64,000 nt of DNA from Mayamaea pseudoterrestris (lineage: Eukaryota; Bacillariophyta; Bacillariophyceae; Sellaphorales; Sellaphoraceae). The stretch is from assembly GCA_027923505.1 (NCBI GenBank), contig BROI01000007.1, positions 124,001 to 188,000 on the forward strand. Direction: 5' to 3'. The position numbers were made by a program, and so were the translations under genes. The notes under the pieces were generated by a model, which made no database searches, was not told the DNA's origin, and was given only the letters and a program-made list of their open reading frames with translations. Below are positions 56,343 through 64,000 of the stretch, in pieces. The number at the start of each line of letters is the position of its first letter. Position 1 is the first letter of the stretch.

Positions 56343-57535
56343 TTACAACTCATCTTCACCATCATCGCCAGCTTCATCCTCGGTATTAACAAGATTGTCA
56401 AGCAAAGAATCCACTTGCTCGTCCTCATCCACACTTAATCCCAGTGGATCCGGATTGTATTCAATTTCTTCATCCAGTTCCTTCAACAACTCGTCGAGTG
56501 ACTGCATCTTAGGCTTGTCAATATTCTCCTTGTCAGCTTGAGACATGTCGGAAAGCAGGGTGCCGGCGTATAAATCTTTCAAAAAGTCGCCCTGCGCGGC
56601 TACAAAGCCATCAAACTCGGACGGCTGCGTCACGGCCCAGTAGCAAAAGCCGAAAAAGGCAAGACCAACGCCAATGCGATACTTTAGTTGACCGGGCTTC
56701 GTAGGTTCAAACGAGTAGACTGGCTTGAAGGATTCAACAAAACCAAGTGACTCGTCAAACAAATTTGGTAGAAACCAAAATTCGTAACCAACAATCCAAA
56801 GAAAAAGAAATCCAGACGCTCGCAGCGTAATGAGAAAAAATATGAACAAGAGAAGCGTGACCGAAAGGTACCAAACCCATACTCGAAGAAACTGTGGCCA
56901 AATGGGAAAGCAAACGCAGCAAAGAAAGCCAACAATTAGAGCCGTCGTCATTAAATGACTCATCGTCTTGTCACCCTCGTATACCCAAGTGTAGTAGCCC
57001 GACTCGTCAAAGTCTCGGACGCGTGACATCTGCAAAATTACAGTAACACAATTGTCGTATAAGTAAATTCCTCCATGTCACACAAACTGCAGACTCGTAC
57101 TCGTAATACTTTCGAAGCTTACCCCTAATTCTCCCTTGCCCCGTTTTTCCGATCTCACAAAGAAGCTGTGCTTGGCCAATTCCTTGCAGACGGCAATGAC
57201 TTCCTGACGACCCTTGAATTTGGGCAGGTAGCTTGGCCATTTCGTGCCCTTTTTCGGTTCCGCCAAAAAGTTGACAAGCTTTTCACCTGCGAAATCGTGG
57301 ACGATAGAACCACGTTTGTGTGAGCGAATTGAGTCTGTATTATCGCGCTACATTAGTCGATTACATGAACGCATCAGAACGTACCCTTGACGTAATGGAC
57401 TCGCTTCTCCATCATTGTGGCCTCTCTAACGGGTGGGCCATGCTTAGAGCGAAGAAAGTTGCACAGCTGCTTCAAGTTTTCAACATCCTCGTAAAAAGAT
57501 TGGCCTGCGCCATCGCCATTGGTTGGAGCACTCAT
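56343..57535 (-). CDS. SEC62: SEC62 subunit of the ER protein translocon
   Basis: Three exons on the minus strand, 57535-57385, 57286-57123 and 57029-56343, give 333 residues. Both introns (98 and 93 nt) are GT-AG. The N-terminal cytosolic winged-helix part spans exons 1-2, with KRVHYVKGEKLVNFL corresponding to the RVDYF...A...L box of animal SEC62. Exon 3 has the two transmembrane helices (about residues 130-185) and the family signature FWFLPNLFDESLGFVESFKP after the second. The C-terminal 80 residues are strongly acidic. SEC62 works with SEC61/SEC63 in post-translational import into the ER, and in diatoms it may also serve the first step of plastid import. Confidence 0.92.
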
Positions 57536-57712
57536 TCTGATAGCTATTATTATAATATGAGAGTACCGTAGAGCATGCAACTGACAGTGAGTTCAAGAGG
57601 CGGTCATCTAATTGCAACGAAATGGCGTTGATGTTTCACGAGATGAGGTGTGTGGTGGAAGTTACGCGGATGCGGCAATGAAAAGAATGGCGTACAGTAC
57701 TGCTGCGACTCA

Positions 57713-59053
57713 ATGGATCATCGCCGGATGGATTCAGTCATTCTGCCACCCAATGCGAAATGCGACTGCATTATTTCAACGACCATTACCGCGACTCTCA
57801 TGATACTACCGGTAGAAGCAAAGATTGAATCTCTTCCATTCCTGGATGTACCGGATGATGGTGCTGGTATTCTTGAAGTTCAAGACGTCGACAACGGCGA
57901 TGATCGTCACCATCGGCGTGCCGGCAGATGGTCCGAGTGGTTCGCTCAAGTGAGGCAGGCGGTTCACATACTGCGACATGTCCTCATGCTTCTGATGAAT
58001 ATTTGTGCATGGTATGCTACCAACGGAATGAATGGGATTGCTATGCAAAAGGCAGCTGTGGCGCTGAGGGAAGACCATTTAAATTTTGTTTCAGTCCTTG
58101 CCAATACCACCTTGATAACAGCGGTGCAATTACTGCTGGGAGCGATTTTGGGCAGACTTTTGCTCTATGTTTATGCTATTACATATCGAACCAAACCTGT
58201 TTCCCTTTCACTAGGCTTTGACCTATCGCAACCTGCACAAATTCTGCTCGCTGCGCTTCACTCGATTGGATCCATTGCGACAAATCTGGGATTCATGTTT
58301 GGGTCGGCCAGCCTTGTGCAGATTATTAAACTCATGGAACCCTTTCAGACTTTGATACTCACCAAGCTCTGTTCGGAGGAAGGCAAGAAAATTACGCTCG
58401 GCATCATTACAAGCATGTCGGTTACCGTTGGTGCGGCAGTGTCACTCATCAAATCACGTCAACAGCAGCCACCACTCCTCGCTGTCCTCTTTGCGCTTCT
58501 TTCTGGTTTTACTTTGAGCAGTCGTAACGTTTTGCAGCGACACCAATACATGTCCAAGCCAATGACGACGCGCAAGCCATCGCTACAAGACGAACATGGC
58601 CCACTAGAACGCGCACTGGTTCAATTCACGCAAATATCGCTTCAGTCTGGCCTGCTCGTCACCACCTTGATGCTGCCAGTCCTATTCATCACTCCCATGG
58701 AAAACATCTTGTATGCACACCCAGGCGCCCTGACAACTTTTATCGACGTTTTCGCCTGGCATCCTCTTTACAATGCCTTTTCCATGATTACCTTGGGCTT
58801 TTGCTCGGCTCTCACACACTCTTTATTGAACGCTGGCAAGCGCGTCGTTGCCATTGCCATGGCTATTATTTGGTTCAAGGAAAGATTCACAACAAGAAAC
58901 ATAATGGGGCTTTTATTTACATTAGTGGGTGGGTGCTGGTACACGTGCGAGAGTCAAAGCAAGGGCAGGCCGCAGAGACTGTCATGGTTCAAGGTTGGGC
59001 CAGCATTCCTCATTCTGTATGTTCTCTTTTCGAGTCAATGGGACAATGTTTAA
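57713..59053 (+). CDS. Drug/metabolite-superfamily transporter of the triose-phosphate/nucleotide-sugar type
   Basis: About 446 residues from the ATG at 57713; 57728 is an alternative, and the frame extends further upstream only from non-ATG codons. Around ten transmembrane helices are visible, from HILRHVLMLLMNICAWYATN to FLILYVLFSSQW. Hallmarks of the TPT family are NGIAMQKAAV near helix 1-2, ASLVQIIKLMEPFQTLI in the middle and SALTHSLLNAGKRVVAI before the penultimate helices; the Lys-Arg pair there contacts phosphate in plastid TPTs. It could be a plastid phosphate antiporter or a Golgi nucleotide-sugar carrier. No clear plastid presequence is seen. Confidence 0.82.
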   Translation: MDHRRMDSVILPPNAKCDCIISTTITATLMILPVEAKIESLPFLDVPDDGAGILEVQDVDNGDDRHHRRAGRWSEWFAQVRQAVHILRHVLMLLMNICAWYATNGMNGIAMQKAAVALREDHLNFVSVLANTTLITAVQLLLGAILGRLLLYVYAITYRTKPVSLSLGFDLSQPAQILLAALHSIGSIATNLGFMFGSASLVQIIKLMEPFQTLILTKLCSEEGKKITLGIITSMSVTVGAAVSLIKSRQQQPPLLAVLFALLSGFTLSSRNVLQRHQYMSKPMTTRKPSLQDEHGPLERALVQFTQISLQSGLLVTTLMLPVLFITPMENILYAHPGALTTFIDVFAWHPLYNAFSMITLGFCSALTHSLLNAGKRVVAIAMAIIWFKERFTTRNIMGLLFTLVGGCWYTCESQSKGRPQRLSWFKVGPAFLILYVLFSSQWDNV

Positions 59054-59073
59054 TCTTAAAGTTGGTAATTTAC

Positions 59074-61800
59074 TCATTTAATAGTAGTTGTATGCTCTGA
59101 AAATAGCGTCAGACGTGCCATCAAACGCGAGACTTGATCTTGGATGGGACCTTTTACCGCCAAATGTTCAACCGAGTCGAGAAGATTGCTGCTCACGCGA
59201 TGTACGATGGGCTCCAACTCGGCTCCGTCATTGACTAGCAGCGACATGCACGCGATGGTAGCTGCCTGCTCTGTAGAATCCATGTGAACAACCTTGGCAC
59301 ACAGAGCTGCAAAGAAGTCTGTCATCAGAATCGCGTCTGTCGAGAGCAAAATTCGTGCAGGTTTTGTCCATCGATCAAATTCGCTGTTCATGTTTCTCGC
59401 TAGATCCAACGCAGGCACGTTGCAATAAAAGTGAGCGATGGCGTCGCAAACCAGTGCACGGCTCTCAGCGGGAAGAATAGTCCATACAGATGATTTTGAG
59501 TACTCGCCAATGTCCAAGGACAACAGACATAGCATGACCAACGCTGCTCTCAAACGAAGTAGATCGCAGCTATTCGTCTTCGCTACATCTTTGTCTTGTC
59601 CGAGCCATGCGCGTAGCAATGGATATAGCATTGTGAGCACCTTTGATGCACCGCAGTCGATGAAACATTGACTCGCCTCAGCAACACCGAGATCGTACGA
59701 CATCATCGTCTGCCATGAGTGATTGTCGACATCATTTAATCCTTTGTTCAAAGCTTTGTCCGTACATGAAGCCAGTCCGGTCGTATCCAGAATGAATGTC
59801 AAGTAAGCATGCATTGGTAGTTCTTTGCGGATCGAATGGAAGGATTGCATAATGAACGAAACAACAGCGGATGAAACGTGTTTCCGCATGCGGCGGCTGC
59901 GAGCACAAATCTGTCCCAAAGATGATAGAGATGAAAGTAACGGTTTACCCAGTATTACGACGAGCGACACCAGCAAGCGCTGTGAAGACTCTGGGTAGAG
60001 CTCAAATATACTGGGAGATCCAGCGAACAACGTTTGGAGCTTGGCCTTCAAACAATCGAAAAGCGAATCATTCTGAGTTACAGACTGACGAGCGACGTGA
60101 TGAAGAAACGTCAATACGCAGTAGCTCTTGGACGGAAACTCGTGACTCCAAGCAGAGAGATAATTTGGAGCTTGTCGAATGAAATCAATCGAACAAGGGC
60201 CAAATTCGGCATACAATACCGCGATATCGTACCCTTCGAGCTCAAACAACGCGCATGCCAGCCGAGCAGCTTCATGCCCTACCGCAGAGCAGGCCGCAGC
60301 GGCAGATAGCGTCGATTCTTGAAAAAACGTTTGACCAAATGCTCTGACAAGCTTGACGCGCAACTTTGCTTCCCCTGGATTATGGTTCTTGCGAAGCACG
60401 AATTGACCAAAAAGTCGGAGAGTATGAACTTGACCGTCAAGAGCGTCCAGTTGGTTCATGTTCAAGACTGACGACAAAACATGCGAGGCCACCCTCTTCT
60501 TCCACATCTCAGACTCCTTCTCGAGTCCCGCGGTCATTGCAAGCGCATACAACACTGCACATAATACAGAATCCAATTCGTCGGTCAGTGAACGACTCGA
60601 GCCTTGCTGCTGACTTGGAAAAATCTCCAAAATGAGCCTGCCAATCTGTCGGCACGTCTTTTCAATTGATGCACGCTCCTTATCTGTCGCATAAAGTAGC
60701 TGATGTTGATAAAGCTCCCAAAAGCATTGAATGGATTTGCACAGCAGCAAAAGCGTTTCACCATCGTTGCCCAGTGGCAATCTTCGCTGTGACACTTCAA
60801 TCAATGCGTTGCGGAAACAATTCATGAGATCTAGACATGTAATACTTGTAGCTTGATTAGACGTCAACGAGTGTTTTGACTGAGCAAATAGCGCAACGTC
60901 CTGCAGACTGTTCAGCGGCACGGGCAAATAATTTGAATGTCGCTGATGTATAAAAGTGACTGCGTTGCGTGACCCAGCCGTCTCCGTAATCACCAAATCA
61001 GCAGATTGACTTGATTTTTTTTCTATTTCAAGCGACTCGTCGCCTACTGCATTCGTCGTCAGGAGTGATAAGAGCCCGCTTGCTAGCGAGAAGTCGCTGT
61101 TTGGACGCTTTGGCTTGGAAACCTTTCGTTTCTTTGTCGGAGCGTCGCCGGATCCATTTTCGATCGGCTGTTTAAAAAGATTCGTTTGCGAAAGGAGTCT
61201 TACTAATGCGGGAAGAAGCTCCGATAGTTGCGGGGCAACGACGCGGGGAACCTTTTGACACAGCATCTCCAAGGCAATGGCTCCATGCGTCCGAACCTCC
61301 TCGTCTAGACTATTCAGCGCACACGACAATGTCGCCATTAAAAGCGGAGCAAATGGTGTCAACGCCAGGGTCGCATTCGATCCAAAAACTGACAACAGAT
61401 CCTTCAATGTAAATAGACCAACCTCGCGGACCTGTTCTTCTTGGTCTACGCAGCATTTGGCAACGACTGGTACAAGACTCGATAGATGATTCCATAGCGC
61501 ATTATCTGTGGAATTGTGTACAAGATCCTTCAGACCTTTGGCCGCCGAGAGGCGTACAGCTTGTGCTGGATGTTGTAGCTGCAACGTCAATTCGGAAATA
61601 GAGTGTCCTCGCGAGGAAAGTAACTCATCATGCGTCTGTGGTGTGGTCGAGGCAGCCACTGTCTGTCGTCGAACCGAAACGGAAGCAGATTTAAAAGCAG
61701 TATCCGTTAGATTGGCAGGTTTGGGCGCACGTTTGCCAACTTTGGCTTTGACTCGTTTAAAGTCTGGCGGAGGAGGTTTGGTGCTCTTAACAGGTGCCAT
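59074..61800 (-). CDS. IPI1: IPI1/TEX10-type HEAT-repeat protein of the Rix1 complex
   Basis: 908 residues, single exon. The N-terminus carries the family signature DFKRVKAKVGKRAPKPANLT, almost the same as TEX10 and yeast Ipi1, followed by HEAT-like helices (GLKDLVHN, LTPFAPLLMATLSCAL, LLPALVRLLSQ). A basic PTKKRKVSKPKRP patch near residue 225 could be a nuclear localisation signal. The remainder is an alpha-solenoid. At 908 residues it is TEX10-sized, much longer than yeast Ipi1. The Rix1 complex helps MDN1/Rea1 remodel pre-60S particles in the nucleus. It converges on the transporter gene with a 20-bp gap. Confidence 0.9.
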   Translation of the reverse strand: MAPVKSTKPPPPDFKRVKAKVGKRAPKPANLTDTAFKSASVSVRRQTVAASTTPQTHDELLSSRGHSISELTLQLQHPAQAVRLSAAKGLKDLVHNSTDNALWNHLSSLVPVVAKCCVDQEEQVREVGLFTLKDLLSVFGSNATLALTPFAPLLMATLSCALNSLDEEVRTHGAIALEMLCQKVPRVVAPQLSELLPALVRLLSQTNLFKQPIENGSGDAPTKKRKVSKPKRPNSDFSLASGLLSLLTTNAVGDESLEIEKKSSQSADLVITETAGSRNAVTFIHQRHSNYLPVPLNSLQDVALFAQSKHSLTSNQATSITCLDLMNCFRNALIEVSQRRLPLGNDGETLLLLCKSIQCFWELYQHQLLYATDKERASIEKTCRQIGRLILEIFPSQQQGSSRSLTDELDSVLCAVLYALAMTAGLEKESEMWKKRVASHVLSSVLNMNQLDALDGQVHTLRLFGQFVLRKNHNPGEAKLRVKLVRAFGQTFFQESTLSAAAACSAVGHEAARLACALFELEGYDIAVLYAEFGPCSIDFIRQAPNYLSAWSHEFPSKSYCVLTFLHHVARQSVTQNDSLFDCLKAKLQTLFAGSPSIFELYPESSQRLLVSLVVILGKPLLSSLSSLGQICARSRRMRKHVSSAVVSFIMQSFHSIRKELPMHAYLTFILDTTGLASCTDKALNKGLNDVDNHSWQTMMSYDLGVAEASQCFIDCGASKVLTMLYPLLRAWLGQDKDVAKTNSCDLLRLRAALVMLCLLSLDIGEYSKSSVWTILPAESRALVCDAIAHFYCNVPALDLARNMNSEFDRWTKPARILLSTDAILMTDFFAALCAKVVHMDSTEQAATIACMSLLVNDGAELEPIVHRVSSNLLDSVEHLAVKGPIQDQVSRLMARLTLFSEHTTTIK

Positions 61801-62005
61801 GGTTGAAAGGAGGAAATTGTGAGCAGAACAAAATTTTTTGGTGGTCGTCAGGAGTTTTCATTGCGTGAAACGAACTTTCAGTGAACATTCCAGATTATTA
61901 GTGCCGCTACGACTTGTAGTTAATGATGAGACGCCTGATGAGCCGCAGATTCCTTGCTGGCGATGACCATGGCGGCAGAGTTAAGTACGCATTGAACAAG
62001 TCAAC

Positions 62006-64000
62006 ATGAGCGGGAACCAAAACGAGGAGTTCCCTGCTCCGCCTCGCATGCCGCCGATCAGTAATAGCATTTTGATCGATGCCGGAAAGCAAAGACAACA
62101 ATCCCCCAAATCGGGCGTCGCTCCGCACCTTTCAACTACTTCCATTCCGCCTCTAGCGAGCGCACCACCGTCAGGAAACTTTACTGGGAATCTTTTAAAC
62201 ACAACGCACGACGTGGGTTCCACATTTCCTAGTGTTTCGCCAACGATTGTTTCGCTACCGCCGCCTCCGCCTCCGGCAAGGTTGTCTTCCGCGTCACCTT
62301 CGTCCTCGTTACCTCGATCGCCTCTGCGCCAGCCCTCGACAACTCCCTTACCTCCGCCGCCAGTCATATCCACGAACATGGCCAGCTTCGGAGATCATAC
62401 GGCAATGAATAGCTTAGCTGGCGGTAGCCCTCCAATGGATAACACTGATTTCAGCAGCGACCATGACACCGTCAGCGAACCGCCGCGTCTCCCTTGCACG
62501 AGCTTTGCACCCAAGACCCTTCAGCTACTCGCCAAGCGACAAACGCACATCCCAGTTCTTGTCCTAGCTACCGAAGCTGCTCATAAGATAGCTTGGAAGA
62601 ATCAGTTGCGGTTGACAGACATGCTGGAAGGCCTGATTCAATCGGCAACGTCGTCCAACTCGGCAGCCGCCGCCTCAAACCCATTGCCTCCATTTCGATC
62701 TACCACACGATCCCTCCAGCTGAACTGGTCGGAAATACAAATATCTTTTATTGAGCCGGATCAACTAGCGGCACCGCTTCCCGATGGACACGCACAAACA
62801 TTGCTACAGCAACATGCCGTTCTGCAATCATCCGACGGCAATCTTCAGCATGAGCTACAGATTTTGGAGGATCAAGTCGACAATCTGCTCCAGGACAATG
62901 TACAAGATCAAAGCAACGTTTCTGATCCAATGGACTGGTACACAGATCGACAGGAGCAGCTTCAGCAAGTCACAAAAGATGCCTATGCCTTGACTAGTCC
63001 ACTCAGTATTCCTTGGCTATGGCGGTATCGAATGGCGCTGGATGCGTCGACAGATGGATTGGAGCCTGACATGTTTCAATGTCCAGCCTTGTGCTTGTTG
63101 GTTTGTACGACGAACGAAGTTGCTGGGCCTTTGGAAACGCTCAAATCGCTATCATCCCGTCATTACTTGCCACCGGCGTATCAGAATGGATTGTTTGATC
63201 CAGACGCGATTCGAAAGGAAGTGTTGGTATTGCATGATTCGGTGGACGGACCAGCCGGTTGGAGCGAAAACTCGTTGCGGCCGCACGAAGCGTCTTTGAG
63301 ACAATCGCTGCAAGCTAAATTTGGACCTTCAGCGAGCATTGTTAGATTGAACAGCATTGCGCCGGCATCAGCTGCGCAACTTGCACACGAGGAAGACTCA
63401 GATCTTTGGGGCGGCGATGGCGCCCGTGGAAAATGTCTATCGGTTTCTGATCGAGTTGTGATTCGCAAATATTTAGCAGCCATGGTGACGAATGCTCTAC
63501 TGCCAGCGTTGGAGAGACGAGTGGCCGATTTAAACGCAATTGTGAGTGATCGAAAGAAGGGCGTGAAGAATGTGTTGAAGAGCTTTTGGCGGGGTGGCAG
63601 CAGGGTCAAGGATGATGAAGTGGCGGCTAGTCCTTCAAGAAGTGACGTCAGGTATAGATTCGACAGCATTGAGAGTCAGTCGAGGTTACTCGCCGATACG
63701 CTGTTTTTGATGCGTGACTACGACGCCGCCCAGGGATTCTATCGTCTCGTTAAGGATGATTATAAGCAAGACAAGGCTCATGGTCATTACGGGAGCGTTT
63801 TAGAGCAAATAGCGCTGTGTATGTACCTTGCGGATTCATATGGCAGAGCCAAGGATATTTTTGCAAGCGTCGAGTCGGCGCTGCTCAGCTACAGTCGAGC
63901 GTCCGAGGACGAACGTCCTCCATCGTGGGGAGAAAAGCCGGGACGTCCATTGACGGCAACACCATATACTCGACTAGCGACGCGCTTGTGTCTCGTGTTG
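62006..64000 (+). CDS. TRAPPC8: TRAPPC8/TRS85 subunit of the TRAPPIII complex (5' part, runs off the window)
   Basis: An open frame from the ATG at 62006 continues in phase to base 64000, giving the first 665 residues. The first 130 residues are Pro/Ser-rich (PPPPPPARLSS) and disordered. The TRAPPC8 core starts near residue 165. The family signature lies at about 481-540: SVSDRVVIRKYLAAM, then LLPALERRVADLNAIVSDRK and KSFWRG, followed by the TPR-like start DTLFLMRDYDAAQGFY. TRAPPIII activates Rab1 in ER-Golgi traffic and autophagy. It shares a 205-bp divergent region with IPI1. Confidence 0.88.
   Translation, partial: MSGNQNEEFPAPPRMPPISNSILIDAGKQRQQSPKSGVAPHLSTTSIPPLASAPPSGNFTGNLLNTTHDVGSTFPSVSPTIVSLPPPPPPARLSSASPSSSLPRSPLRQPSTTPLPPPPVISTNMASFGDHTAMNSLAGGSPPMDNTDFSSDHDTVSEPPRLPCTSFAPKTLQLLAKRQTHIPVLVLATEAAHKIAWKNQLRLTDMLEGLIQSATSSNSAAAASNPLPPFRSTTRSLQLNWSEIQISFIEPDQLAAPLPDGHAQTLLQQHAVLQSSDGNLQHELQILEDQVDNLLQDNVQDQSNVSDPMDWYTDRQEQLQQVTKDAYALTSPLSIPWLWRYRMALDASTDGLEPDMFQCPALCLLVCTTNEVAGPLETLKSLSSRHYLPPAYQNGLFDPDAIRKEVLVLHDSVDGPAGWSENSLRPHEASLRQSLQAKFGPSASIVRLNSIAPASAAQLAHEEDSDLWGGDGARGKCLSVSDRVVIRKYLAAMVTNALLPALERRVADLNAIVSDRKKGVKNVLKSFWRGGSRVKDDEVAASPSRSDVRYRFDSIESQSRLLADTLFLMRDYDAAQGFYRLVKDDYKQDKAHGHYGSVLEQIALCMYLADSYGRAKDIFASVESALLSYSRASEDERPPSWGEKPGRPLTATPYTRLATRLCLVL

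Noticed and set aside
62006-62379. Gly-rich open frame antisense to the TRAPPC8 N-terminus
   Set aside because: It is the complement of the proline-rich coding stretch.
1-64000. CRISPR arrays, rRNA, tRNA genes, bacterial operons
   Set aside because: I saw no regularly spaced repeats, no tRNA B-box with a matching cloverleaf and no rRNA-like stretch. Introns and eukaryotic families rule out a prokaryotic window.

Overview
This window reads as nuclear DNA of a diatom, probably a raphid pennate; I cannot name the species. Five or six proteins begin with a signal peptide followed by a Phe-containing ASAFAP-like cleavage site, the bipartite targeting signal of secondary red plastids. Introns are few, short (70-220 nt) and GT-AG. 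Genes are packed a few tens to hundreds of bases apart on alternating strands. The one mobile element is a Ty1/copia retroelement of the kind common in diatoms.

Layout from left to right: a decayed unknown gene (1-1.8 kb); EMC7; a plastid NFU Fe-S scaffold; an unknown protein; CNOT4; NOC3; a Rab5-type GTPase; SR140/U2SURP; a tandem ArsA/GET3 ATPase with a plastid presequence; LYAR; a NIP30/FAM192A protein; a GT32 glycosyltransferase; a bZIP factor; a TrmB-like methyltransferase with presequence; a giant NUP205/188-type nucleoporin; a J-domain membrane protein; an unknown protein; an ankyrin protein; a 3'(2'),5'-bisphosphate nucleotidase; a coiled-coil protein; a TatD hydrolase; an MPP6-like exosome cofactor; a HAD phosphatase with plastid presequence; a PhyH dioxygenase with plastid presequence; a GBF1/GNOM-type ARF-GEF broken up by a retroelement; SEC62; a TPT/DMT sugar-phosphate-type transporter; IPI1/TEX10; and the 5' part of TRAPPC8, which runs off the right edge.

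The genes are mostly unrelated housekeeping functions and do not form an operon-like pathway. Themes recur: secretory pathway (EMC7, SEC62, Rab5, GBF1, TRAPPC8, GT32), RNA and ribosome biogenesis (CNOT4, NOC3, SR140, LYAR, IPI1, MPP6) and plastid-directed proteins (NFU, ArsA/GET3, TrmB-like, HAD, PhyH, perhaps the bisphosphate nucleotidase).

The most unusual structure is at 46.3-56.0 kb. A broken copia element (51175-55093) sits in the ARF-GEF gene, flanked by two nearly identical 714-bp copies of the end of exon 1 plus all of intron 1. One end of the duplication coincides with the intron 1 acceptor and the other with the start of the LTR. The host protein would still be made in full if the exon 1 donor at 55174 spliced across the element and the partial exon copy to the acceptor at 50461.
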